From Euglena gracilis (taxonomy: Eukaryota; Euglenida; Euglenophyceae; Euglenales), in the NCBI GenBank assembly GCA_039621445.1, contig CP154954.1, positions 61,687,858-61,751,857 of the forward strand: 64,000 nucleotides of DNA, in the 5' to 3' direction. Shown here piece after piece: positions 46,676 to 58,746 of this stretch. Under the pieces are notes generated by a model, which made no database searches, was not told where the DNA came from, and was given only the letters and a program-made list of their open reading frames with translations. The translations under genes were made by a program, and so were the position numbers. Numbering within the stretch: position 1 is the stretch's first letter; each line of letters starts with the position of its first letter.

Positions 46676-49600
46676 ACAAGCCAAAAATGAAACTCTTTCC
46701 ATGAAAACAACCAATCTCACAGCAAAAACACGTTCAATGACTTGTTCATTTGCGCAATTGTGCAAAAATGGGTTTTTTTGAAAGCCCCAATAAATGGCAC
46801 CCAACCCCTCACAATGCCATCAGGATGTGAGCTGCCCTCCTGTGTTGACACGGCACAATGCTGTAAACCACCGGGGGTTATAAGATCGATCCGATTTGGT
46901 GCTGAACTGAAGGAATTTCAAACAAGCGGGGGGGGGGGGGCTGTCCAGGAGACGATGCAGCCCAACAGGTCACAGCACAGAGCGGCAACGCCCCGAGTAG
47001 GAGTGCGTTGAGCCACTGCCATGGACCACTGTGGCGCCACCGACCTGCCAGCGTTCAGTGCTTCCAAAGACTGTGAAATTAGATCCATTTTTGGAATGGT
47101 TGCATAAAGAATTGGCAATCGTTGTTATTGGCACTGTCCCTCAAAAATGAAAGTGTTATTCTGTAGAACAGATGCAGCCAAAATCACTTTGCCAGGTCGA
47201 CAGCAACCTTTGAACCACTGATCCCACAGAAAACGTAAAAAAAATATGAGGTCATGCACATCAGTAGAATTGAACTGTCAATTCTTTCAGTTTCTGCTTG
47301 TTTTCTGAAATATCCCCCTGTCCCCCCCATTCCATATGCGTGCACCACCTGCCTCTGACGACCACCCCCTCTATCAGTGCATTTTGTGTAGCACCGAGCT
47401 CTTTACAAGCCTGATGGTGGCAGGCAGCCCCAGGGATGGATGGGCTGCCTGAGGGGGGGGGGGGTCGGACCCCCCACTCCGACTTCAAAACTGACATGGG
47501 CCCGGAAAAATTTTGGTTCCATGGACAGGCAAAAGGCCAGAAATCAGGTCAAAGTTGGCCAAATACCCCTGATTTTTCTTTGAAAATGAATCCTAAAATG
47601 CTCATTTTTAAATTGGCTGAACATTTTTATGCAGAAAGCACAAAAACAGCAAAAAAAAGGGCATTATGCTAAAAAAAATAATTAAAAAAACGGGCATTTT
47701 TTGCTCACTTTCTGGCGTGCAGCGTCAGAAGAAATTTTTTGCCATTTTTTGAAACCTGCCGAAGAGAGGGGGTGGGGTGTCCGGACCCCCTCCCAATGTC
47801 CAGGGGGGCAGGGCAGAATGGGTCCTGGGGGGGGGGGGTGTGGTTGCCCCCCCCCCCCCGAGGTGGGGGGATGGGTCGACCCCCCCCATCCACCACAGCA
47901 TTTTCACCAATTTTGGGAAAACAGGGATTTCGGCAGGGGAAACTTTTGAAAAATTTTGAAAAATGAGCCCAAAATCCATGATTTTTTTGATGGAAAACCA
48001 CATTTTTTTCACAAAAAAAATTCAAAAAACCCAGGTTTAAAAATTAGTAATTTTTTGGAGGGGGTGAAAAAAGAAAATCAAAAAAATTGGACCAAATTTT
48101 GGTCCAATCAAATTTTACTGACACTTTTTTTCTTGGATTTTTTTTTTGAATATTCAAAGGCATTTTTTGTTTCAAAAACCTCTCAAAATCAAATTTTTGA
48201 GAGAAATGTTGAGGGGTTTTGGGGGTTTTGCGGGGGGGGGGGACCTCCAATATGCGCACCAAAATGGGCCCTAAATACACCTGGCGCCGAAGGTGTGATT
48301 TTTGAGAGTATGAAAATATGATTTTTTGTGGTCGAAAATCAGTGCTCCTGGAAACACGGGAAGAGGTGGTCGACCCCTCCCCCCCCCCGGCCCCAAAACA
48401 GCCCATTGCACTCCTTGAAAAACACCAAATAACAAAAAAAGTCAAAAACTTTGCTGATGCACATCGGTCCATGACAAAAGGCCACAAAATAATGTGAAAT
48501 GGCCCAAATCAGGAGGGGATTTATATCGAAGGCCTTTGACAAACTGTGGGAAAAGGCGGAAATTGCGGAAAAATTGATCTTGTGAATGTACACATTTTTC
48601 GTGCAGGTGACTTAGAAAACTTCACAACTTATTTCAATTTGTAACATTGGGGTATGGTCGTCGGTCACACTAACAGAAAATTCCAATGCGAAGAAATCAT
48701 GATTTTTGTAAATTTGGGAATGTATTGATTCCAAAGATATGGAATTTTATTGGGCAAAAAAAACACGAAAATGGCAAAAAGTTGATAAAAAATAGGTCTC
48801 AGGGAACCAACCATCTGTTCCAGGATAAAGAATTTTTGAGGTGTTTTACAGGACTTTGTGAAAAAATTGCAGAATTCTGCAGAACTCTGCAAAAAAAATA
48901 ATTTCTGAAGGGTGGTGTGGGTGCCTGGGTCAAGTTAGGGAGGATTGCAGAAACTAGACAAAAAAGACATCTGCAAATCTGTGAAGATATCTATTTTCCA
49001 GAATTGAATCAAAACGCCCGAAATGGCCAATGATGGCCCGATAATGGTAGAAAATGACTCACAACTGGCCCCAAATTGACAAAAATGGAGGGAAAGTACC
49101 CAAAGTTTCTCCAATTAAGCTAAAAAGGCAAAAAGTGGTCATCAATTCCAGCAGAGATTGATCATGCCCCATTCATTCAAACATATCCCCGTGGCATGCC
49201 TTGTTATAAACACTTCAGGAGCAAGGTTTCACCAGCTCGCAGTTCGTCCTAATCATCTTGACCTTTCAACAAGATTTCCCATCCCCCTCTGACCTCCAAG
49301 ACAGCGAAATATTGGACAGCATGCCAGCTTGCCCAACACACCTGTTCTCCAATTCCACACACTTTCTTATTTGAGTGATGTTTTGACTGAAACAGGTGAG
49401 GAGATGACTCTGATAATGATAGACAGAGGGAAGGCATGGAGGAGAGCAGAGGAGAGAGGATGCAGAGAACAAAAGACAAAAAAGAAAATAATTATCACCT
49501 GTTGCGCCTGTAAATTTTCCCTTTGAAGGAAATTGATCCTTGATAACACAACTTTCATAATGAGAGAACATTTCCTGCATAATTAATCGTGGTTTGTGGT

Positions 49601-49700
49601 CATTCATGCTTTGATTGTGGTTATTCGTGATTGATTGTGACCATTCGCAATTCTAGACATCCCCAAATTCGTTCTGGTTCGTGATTATTCGTGATAATCG
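46672..49700. other. Repeat-rich stretch without a secure gene
   Basis: It holds G-runs and hairpins (46928, 47452, 47829-47860). Bases 48838-48967 are an inverted copy of 51204-51342, and 49005-49090 a direct copy of 50815-50900. I see no exon with both good splice sites and clean coding character. Confidence 0.45.
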
Positions 49701-49810
49701 GTGCCACGAATTTGTGGAAAAACCTGCATTTGCCATTGGGCAACTGTCCTCACTTTCATCTTTGCAGGCTTCCGTTTTCAGGGTGATGCAGGGCTGAACC
49801 CCAAACCACC

Positions 49811-49935
49811 AAAACGACTCACCACACGGAAGCGCCCTACGAGGCCGAACCAATCAATGCGTTTGCCACAGTGGTCCATGGGCACCTGGTTGCGTTCACC
49901 CAGTGCAGGTTGATTATGGGCGTTGTGAAGTCTGT
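49811..49935 (-). CDS. Candidate exon of an unidentified gene
   Basis: On the minus strand CCCATCCCCTCGTTCACCACAG (49936-49957) precedes about 125 nt followed by the donor GTGAGT (49805-49810). One frame is open throughout (LHNAHNQPALGERN, then VPMDHCGKRIDWFGLV). Another gives FTTPIINLHWVNATRCPW and reaches TAG before the donor. The splice sites are better than the coding evidence. It could belong with the candidate at about 50417-50608, the next one upstream on this strand. Confidence 0.35.
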
Positions 49936-50416
49936 GGTGAACGAGGGGATGGGGCAAGCAATGGCAGTGGGACATTAAAAATGGGAGACCCCAGACCACA
50001 TCAAAGACATAACCCCGCCCCCCCCAATTTGAACAACCCGTTGCTTACCCTCACCAGGTTTGTGTAATGTTGACCTGCCTGATGGCGCCATGACAAAGGA
50101 GATGTTTGACACAATGTTGAACAACGTTGAACAGTTGGATGTGGTTGCTTAAATTCGGACCAAACGGTCCAAAAAAATCTTCTTGTTCAAACAAAAGGAA
50201 GAGGAGGATTTCAGAGTGAATATGCATAATATCCCAAAAACGGTTCAAATTCTACAACTTTGACCATTTTCTCTAAAAATTAGGCTCTCATTGTTTGTTT
50301 AAGCTTGCTTTACTTTCATATTCCCCACACATTCCTTTCTTTTCACCCCAACTTTCAGGGGTTGCGATCCCCAGGGGGTTGCTTAAATTTAAGGGAATTT
50401 AACACGCACAATACAC

Positions 50417-50608
50417 TCCACACCTAAGCAGTATGTGGTGGCAGAGGCGCACCACTGCCCTCTTCTGAGATTTCGGCTGGAGCAGATGCCACGTCCACAT
50501 CGCGCACCGATGACTATGGGTTGCTCGCCATTCGGGTGGTTGGCCAGGAAGCGGGCCACTTGCCCTGTCCCTCCAAACCCAAAAAAACACACCCAACCAC
50601 AGAAGGGG
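50417..50608 (-). CDS. Candidate exon with a Rossmann-like GxGGTG motif
   Basis: The frame reads VCFFGFGGTGQVARFLANHP then NGEQPIVIGARCG. This resembles the first beta-alpha-beta of saccharopine-dehydrogenase-like oxidoreductases (hydrophobic strand, GGTG loop, helix, then IVIGAR). Resemblance to that family is an inference from one short motif. The donor would be GTGTGG just after TTAG; the acceptor is CATCCAG or another site. The coordinates are approximate. Confidence 0.3.
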
Positions 50609-51558
50609 CTGGATGGCTCAATGCATGCTGTCAGCAAGGAGGTAGCTCATAGGTGCGTGGGCTGTTCAAAGCACGCGTGGTCCTGAGGAACAGTGCGGGT
50701 ACTGAGAGCAGAAAATGGGCTTGATTTTATTGGAGGGCACAGACCATAATCAGGCTGAAATTGACCAACCCGGGGGAGGGGGGTTTCGGAGTGCCCTGGA
50801 GTTAAGATATCAATATTTTGAAATTGAATCAAAATGCTGGAAATGGACAATTATGGCCCGACAATGGTAGAAAATGAGTCACAACTGGCCCCAAATGGAC
50901 AACAATGGAAACCGCAGGACCGTGAGGCCACACTGGCATTTTCAAGTCATGGCGGCAAGAACCACTGGAGGTGAGTATGTATAAGCACAGCACCGGAATG
51001 ACACAAGATTTGCCGACCCGGTCTTCGTGAACCAAGAGGGGGGACAAGAAGCCATAATGCAACAGGGGGGCATATGGCCCAAAGTGCCTCTGAGAACTTC
51101 TTGCGCCTTCGGCACCGGAAGCCCAGAAACGCAAATTTTTGGGCACTTTTTGACCCACGACCAGGCAGGCATTGACCCCCCCCCCTGTGGAGGGTGTTCT
51201 GCAGATATTTTTTTTCTAGTTTGTGCAATCCTCCCTAACTTGACCCAGGCACCCACACCACCCTTCAGAAATGATGTGATTTTTTTGGCAAAATTCTGCA
51301 GATTTCTGTAATTTTTTCACAAAGTCCTGTAAAACACCTCAAATAACCGCAAAAAATTTGTCGTATTGTCAATATATATTGCTGCTTTGAGCGGGAAACG
51401 AAGCATATGTTTTTGGTAGCACAATTCATCACGAATAATCACAGACACCTTTTGGGGGGTTGGCGGAAGATCTGGGTCAACGGATTGGGGCTCTGAACCC
51501 CCCCCCGAAAGTTGCAAATGCTTTGCGAAATTTGGTCTGTAATATTGTCTGAAAGATC

Positions 51559-53292
51559 GGACATACATACATACATACATACATACATACATACATACAT
51601 ACATACCTCCATACATCCATACATACATGCATGCATACATACATACATACATACATACATACATACATACATACATACATACATACATACATACATACAT
51701 ACATACATACATACATACATACATACATACATACATACATACATACATACACACATACATACATACATACATACATACATACATACATGCATACATGCAT
51801 GCATGCATGCATGCATACATACATACATACATACATACATACAACAGACAGACAGACAGACAGACAGACATAAAGACAGGCGACATGACCGACAACAGAC
51901 AGACACAGACAGACCAGACATACATTAGCATACATACGGGCATGCATGCATGCATACATACATACATTCTAATACACACACACACATACATACATACATA
52001 CATACATACATACATACATACATACATACATACATACATACAGACATACATACATACATACATACATACATACAGACATACATACATACATACAGACATA
52101 CAGACATACATACATACATACATACAGACATACATACAGACATACATACATACATACATACATACATACATACATACATACATACATACATACATACATA
52201 CATACATACATACATGCATGCATGCATGCATGCATGCATACATACAATACATACATACATACATACATACATACATACATACATACATACATACATACAT
52301 ACATACATACATACATACATACATACATACATACATACATACATACATACATACATACATACATACATACATACATACATACAGACAGACATACATACAT
52401 ACAGACATACATACATACATACATACATACATACATACATACATACATACTACATACATACATACATACATACATACATACACACATACATACATACATA
52501 CATACATACATACATACATACATACATACATACATACATACATACATGCATACATACGTGTATGCATGCATGCATACATACATACATACATACATACATA
52601 CATACATACATACATACATACATACATACAGACATACATACATACATACATACATACATACAGACATACATACAGACAGACATACATACATACAGACATA
52701 CAGACATACAGACATACAGACATACATACATACATACATAAATACACAGACACATACATACACATATACATACAGACAGACAGACATACATACAGACACA
52801 TACATACATACATACATACTTACATACATACATACATACATACATACACACATACATACATACATACATACATACAATATATACATACATACATACATAC
52901 ATACATACATACATACATACATACATACATACATACATACATACATACATACATACATACATACATACATACATACATACATACATACATACATACATAC
53001 ATACATACATACATACATACATACATACATACATACATACATACATACATGCATACATACGTGTATGCATGCATACATACATACATACATACATACATAC
53101 ATACATACATACATACATACATACATACATACATACATACATACATACATACATACATACATACATACATACATACATACATACATACATACATACATAC
53201 ATACATACATACATACATACATACATACATACATACATACATACATACATACATACATACATACATACGCACATGCGTGCGTGCATGCACTG
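51559..53292. repeat. (CATA)n tetranucleotide array, about 1.7 kb
   Basis: Nearly uninterrupted CATA/TACA repeats with blocks of CAGA and CATG units and a short interruption at 51865-51950. The blocks show higher-order copying: TACGTGTATGCATGCAT occurs at 52556 and 53059. All frames on both strands are open for hundreds of codons because the 12-nt period of Tyr-Ile-His-Thr (or Met-Tyr-Val-Cys) has no stop. These are not genes. Confidence 0.98.
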
Positions 53293-56122
53293 TACTGAAT
53301 TGCACTGTGCATGTACTGAATTGCCAACAACTTATTTCGTGTTTATTTTGAGGTTTTGCAGGAGCTCTCCACAACATGTTTTCCCATTTTCGCATATTTT
53401 TACCACATATTGTTGGGTCAATTTGGGCAGGGTTGAGAATTGATATTTGCAAATCTTCGGCAATTTGGCAGGTTTTTGGCTTTTGAGACTTTGTTTTACT
53501 CCTCCCGACCTGTCTCCTGGGAGGTCCAATATTTGTAAACCCTGCCTTCCTATAGCATCCTCCACGGGGAGGGCGGGGGGGGGGGCGACCACCTTCCTAA
53601 AAACAAGCCTTGAGGCGGATCAATCAACCCAGTCAAAGGGGAGGTGGGATCCATCATTGTTAAAACACCTTTCGCCACGCACATTCACACACTGAGAGGC
53701 GCAGGCTCTCTTTTAGAGAGATGAATATTGTGTCCATGAGCATCTTCTTTATCTTGGCCCTCACCAAGAACAAGTGGACGCTGTGCCTACTTTGGCTGCC
53801 CAGTAGCCGCACAACCTGGGGGACAGGACAGCCTGGGCAACGTATATGCCGAGCCTTGAAATTAAGCAAGAAGATTTAAAAATGACTTAGAAGCGACTTG
53901 GCGGCCATTTGTTGGGCAATCAAAAAGGAGTGAAAGTTGCGACATCGCACTGTATGATGAGTTTCAATGTCGTCAGAAATGTTGAGTTTTGATGATCTTT
54001 GTTGATGGTGTTTTCACAAAATCAATAGGGCTGCGGAAGAACTCCCCAGGAAGTGGGAGGATGCCCCTCATAACGGCACCGTGTAAGGGAAACTCCTTGG
54101 AGCTGGAGAAAAGCTTTGACGAAAATCCGGCGCTCCAAGAAAAACGGTGGGGATCAAAAAACCAAATATTGTGAGGTGGGGGTGGTCGAACTCCCCCCTT
54201 GCACACCATACTGCCCCTTACCCACCATGCATTAGAGAAATCCTTGCCTTGCTTTCATGCTTCTTCTTTCTCCAAAAACGTAATTGGTGGGTGCAAAATC
54301 TTTTTGTTGGCATTGTTGCAGATGCCAACAATGCCAACAATTACCACTGCCAATGCCATGCAATTACAACGATGTTGTAATTGCGATGTTGTAATTCCGA
54401 CATTTTTCTTTCAAATTCTCAAACGCTTCCCCTTCGTCGAGACCGAAGGAATTCCCTTTTGAAAGGATATGCAATTGGTGCATACGAAGGATGTATAATT
54501 ATTGTTATTGTCATTATTCAAAGATGTGGGTTGGGTGAGAGGGATGGGGAGCCCCCCCTCCCCGGCGAGGCCAAAGACCAACCAAGTCCCTTTGACAAAA
54601 AGACACAGCGACCCAGAGCATGTTGCACACATAATAAATTACCTCAATCGACACTGGGTAGGGGTGAGAGGGTGGCTTGATGCAAATATACTTCACATTT
54701 AAAGATTGACACTCCACCCTTGAACACCATTACTTTTTAAAAAAGGGGAGCCCACCTAAGTCTTTGATGAAGGCCACTAGCTGGAATTAAATCACTAGCA
54801 AGCCCCTGGTAGGGTTTGATATAAGGGGAGGTGGGGGTTGGATAAGGGGAGCTGGGGCCCAGACCCTCCGAGGGGTGGTTGTCAGGGGTTTTCTTAAAGA
54901 CCGGTCCAGCCTCCGGCTGGCAACAAGGCTGCTGGCTGGAAATGAGCTGCTGGCTGAACCTGGGGGGGGGGGGTCTGGGGCTGGAGGGGGGGGGGGCTAG
55001 GCTGGGCCCGATGAAAACAAAAATTTCTAATTTTTTTTGCCTTCTCGACATTTTGATGGATGGAGCTTGTGATGGAGGAAGCTGTGATGAGGGGGAAAAA
55101 TGCTGGGATAGGTGAGCTGGGCAGAAATTTTTGGGTAGATAAGCACAGTGTGAGCCCGACCCCCCACCTGTAGAAGAAGGTTTGCCTTAACAAGCCTTTG
55201 GTCAGCACAAGGTCTTTGCGCTTCGCTCTTGGCGTCCCTTTTTCCCGGTTCGGTTTTTCTTCCACGAGCACGAGACACATGCCTTTTTTTAGGATCAATA
55301 AACACACACCTGTACCCCTTCGAAGAACACCAACCAGGGAGGAAGGGACACCGAGGGCGAAGCGTGAGACACTCATTTGGGCACTACGCACCATTTGGGC
55401 ATTTGTGCGCACTTAAATGGAGGGGTTGACATCACCGCTGGCACACTGTTGGAGCGGCATGCGAGGCAAAAATGAAAGACTACCTGCTTGAGAAGACGCT
55501 GGAGACAGAGGCACCTATTTCGCCATCGCATTGGGGATGCCATGATCTGTTGCGTGAATGAGGATGAAGAGCGAAATAAACAACAATCAGGGAAGTTCTT
55601 AAATAGGGGGGAGGCGTCCAGCCAGTGGCTGGATAAACTCTCCAGGCTGGACCCTGCTGGTGCCTGAAAACAGGCAAAGAAACCAAAATCCAGCTGGGTG
55701 GATTTATCAGCCAAAATTCTGAGGTGAAAACCCCAAAACCGTTCAAAAACTCTGTTTTCGGCCCCTTTGGTTTTGACCTCCTTTTCGTTTTGACCTCCTT
55801 TTCAAAATCGTTTGGCGCTTTGCGCCGAAAATTTTTTGGGTCCATCCCAGCTGTGCCAGGTTGCAAAAATTTCATGTCCACTCGACCCCAGGGGGTGGAT
55901 TTGCAGCCTGAAGGGCGCCTCTAAAATCCGTTTTTCAGGAGAACACCCGGAAATGCCGTTGATTTTTGATGTTTCAGGCTAAGAAATGGTTTTTCACAGG
56001 CTCAATTGCTGATGCCCAAATTCGGGCCCAGAGACTGGTCTTTTTGCTGGATTTAAATCTCTACAAAATACCTCGCACTTAAGGATTTTCAAACTGAAGT
56101 GATGCCCCACCCTCTAAAATGG
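53293..56122. other. Non-coding stretch with scattered repeats
   Basis: It contains partial hAT-like ends (TAGGGTTTGATATAAGG at 54819 and CAGGGGTTTTCTTAAAGACC at 54882), CCAGCC/GGCTGG blocks near 54905-54960, and a CGCTTTGCGCCGAAAATTTT core at 55815. I see no supported exon. Confidence 0.45.
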
Positions 56123-56124
56123 TA

Positions 56125-56358
56125 ACCCCCCCCCTAATAGAAGCACGGGGCCGCTAGAAACGCAGGGTCCAAATAAAAGCGCACCCCCCGCCGCCGAAGG
56201 CAGCGGTCCGCTACAAGCGCACCCCCATTTTGATGGGATTTCTAAAGGAAATCAACAAAAATCGCGCAGCTAGGGTCCAAATAGAAGCGCACCCCCTGCC
56301 GCCGGGGGCGGCGGTCCCCTGTAAGTGCACCCGTGCTTCTATTAGGGGGGGGGGGGGT
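56125..56358. mobile_element. TA-flanked MITE, AATAGAAGC type, complete
   Basis: TA lies at 56123-56124 and 56359-56360. The left end is ACCCCCCCCCTAATAGAAGC; the right end, GCTTCTATTAGGGGGG and further G to T, is its inverted repeat. The interior repeats the end word as GGGTCCAAATAGAAGCGCAC. The sibling copy is at 30268-30504. Confidence 0.82.
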
Positions 56359-57142
56359 TACATGTGTTAAATTGCACAAGAGGTTGGTGAGTGCAGATGC
56401 GCATCCAACCAGACAGACTGCAAAACAAGCGACCGTCGCCAAGCACCAACACTGAATAAAGAATCGGGGGGGGACTGAAAGAAGATTTGTACTATTTTTT
56501 TTAATCTGCACAATGATGGCCATTTTGCTGGAGACTCTCACAGCATTAGCTCCGTAGCCCACATGCTGCTGTTTAATCCCCACGATCCAAAGAAACGGAA
56601 TTGGGTAACCTTTTAATCAGAAGTACAAATTTGAGTGACCCGTGAAAATATTGGTAAATTCTAGTGAAAACCTCTAATCCAATCAATCAGACAGAGAAAT
56701 AAACAGACAACAGAGCAGGGAAGGAGGATGCAACAAAGCACCACCAAAAATGCAGTGCAAAAGGTACAAAGAAGCAAATTGCCTATAAATTTCTTAGAGA
56801 CCACCTGGATTTTTTTTACATTTTTTTTGTTGAAGCAGGATCTTGGACAGACCATTCATTATTGTGGGCTTAGGCGGCAGAGTTCGAATGTTTTCTTACC
56901 CTTGTACAAAGACACATACAAGAAACAACCAGGAAATTGAAAAAAAAATGACGGTGTTGACTTGCTGGCGTGTGTGAAAGTTCATTTCTTCGCAAGCATC
57001 TTTGGTTTGAAATTTTCCAATTGATCCAATGCCAATCGGTGTGTACCTGTCAGGGAATTTTTTTAAAAGCTGCTACCCCTGGAGGTCCAGCCAGCCAGCA
57101 CCTTTGGGGGGGGGGGTAGCAACTCCCAACCATTCACCTTCA

Positions 57143-57225
57143 AGACTTTAGTACGAAAAATGAGGCACAATACATTTGCTGAAAATGGATGTGTCTGCTC
57201 ACTTGAAATCCTTGGTGTTCAGGGT
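57143..57225. repeat. Short dispersed repeat shared with 62212-62300
   Basis: Both stretches share a TTAGT-x-C-x-AAAAATGAGGCACA block, then GCTGAAA, GGATSTGTCTGCT and TGTTCAGG in the same order. Confidence 0.6.
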
Positions 57226-58229
57226 GCCATATGATGCAAAATACTGGCATGCCTTGTTTGACCTTCTTAAACATGCCTTACAACACCACCACACCACCTC
57301 CAAAGGCTGCTCTCCACCTGTTTTCATTCTTTTCATGCCTGAGAAATCTGTTAATTGAGGCTTCATAATGAAAATGACTGTTAATGAGGCTTCAAAATGA
57401 AAATGAATTTTGATTAGTGTGTGCAATTGCGAAATTGCACACACCACTCCCCACAAAACAACACAGAGAGGGGTCCAGCATCACAAGAATACACGGGAGG
57501 TAACACCACAACTTCATTCATTTTTCCAGCTCCAAAACGCTGACATAGGAGGCTCTTGGTTGGTTTGAAATTTTGTGGCAGATTGTGGACGTTTTGAAAT
57601 TGGCCAACAAAAGGAGTGGGAATTCACACGCACCAAATACAATGGATTGATAGAAAACTTTGCTACTGGTGGTTGATGAGGGGGATACAGTACACAAGAG
57701 GATTGCTTTTCTTGCAGATCCCGGGGTTTCATGCCACCCATCACTCAAAAAAAAAACAATAAAATTGGCAAATATAAAGAGTGCCAGGGCCAAAAATGGT
57801 CGGATCCGTCGCCATTATTCTGCCTCTTGCTCAAAGTTCTTGAAACAACAGTGCCAAAACCAAAATCTTCAACGTGCGCAAAAATGCGCACACCGATAAA
57901 AAAGCTTAAATGTGAGATCTGACGCCTAAATGCCGGACTCCCAGGGGCTTACAAAAATCCTCAATGGTGTCTTACATCAGGGGGTTGTGCACTCCAAAAA
58001 AGGCTTATATGTGTGGGCACTCAACACCAAGCCCCCAAGCCCATGTTAGCCCATAGGGTGTCGTGATGGTGTGTGCACACAAGCACGACCCTGCCAGCAG
58101 CACCCGAACCACCTCTGCCACTGGGCCCAGCGGACCCTATTTCTTCCCCTCTGCGCTTCCCTTGCGTCCTTCCCGCCGGCTTGGTCACACGACACCCACA
58201 CCCCCTGGCACTTCCTCCCCACACTTTGT

Positions 58230-58650
58230 CAAACTCAGCAAAAAACACCACACCAAGGCGCTGCAAGCAAAGCAGTCTGGCAAAGACCCAGGACGCCCAC
58301 CGCCGGCAGCTTGGGGACACCCGGGGAAACAGCAAAAAAAGAGCAACAAGGGCAGTAAAGGTCCCGTTCCTGGGCAGCTTTTTTGCGTTTTTTTTTTCCG
58401 CTTCAGGGGGGGAAGGTCCTGGGAGTTTCGACGCGCAGAGTCCATTTTCGGACACCCCCAAAAACACCAATTTTGCCAAAGTCCCAAGGGTCACACTGCC
58501 AAAAACGGAATGTTGTTCACTTTTTGCACTCTCTTGTCGCGGTGTTTTCAAACCCCCCCGAAGCCACACAGCCGAAATCAATAAATTTGGAAATTTGCAC
58601 AAATGCCAAATCAACATAAAAAATATCAAGTGCGACTCCAGCCGCCTAAG
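58230..58650. repeat. Partial copy of the TIR transposon at 22641, without the nested MITE
   Basis: It shares the GGGGAAACAGC...GCAACAAGGGCAGTAAA block and the region from TTTCGACG to the right end GTGCGACTCCAGCCGCCTAAG at 58650. The site CTTCAGGGGGGGAAGGTCC here is uninterrupted, whereas at 23295-23708 it is split by the hAT-like MITE. The left terminus is not recognisable. Confidence 0.75.
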
Positions 58651-58746
58651 TAGCACGTTCTCACGATTGGCAGAGACGATGCTTCGCATCCTGAGAATGA
58701 CGACAAACACCTAAGACAGGAAACCGGGGGCTGAGGGGAGATTTTT

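Noticed and set aside
51317-53351. Open frames of 250-570 codons on both strands
   Set aside because: They are translations of the CATA array with a 12-nt period and no stop codon; no protein-like composition.
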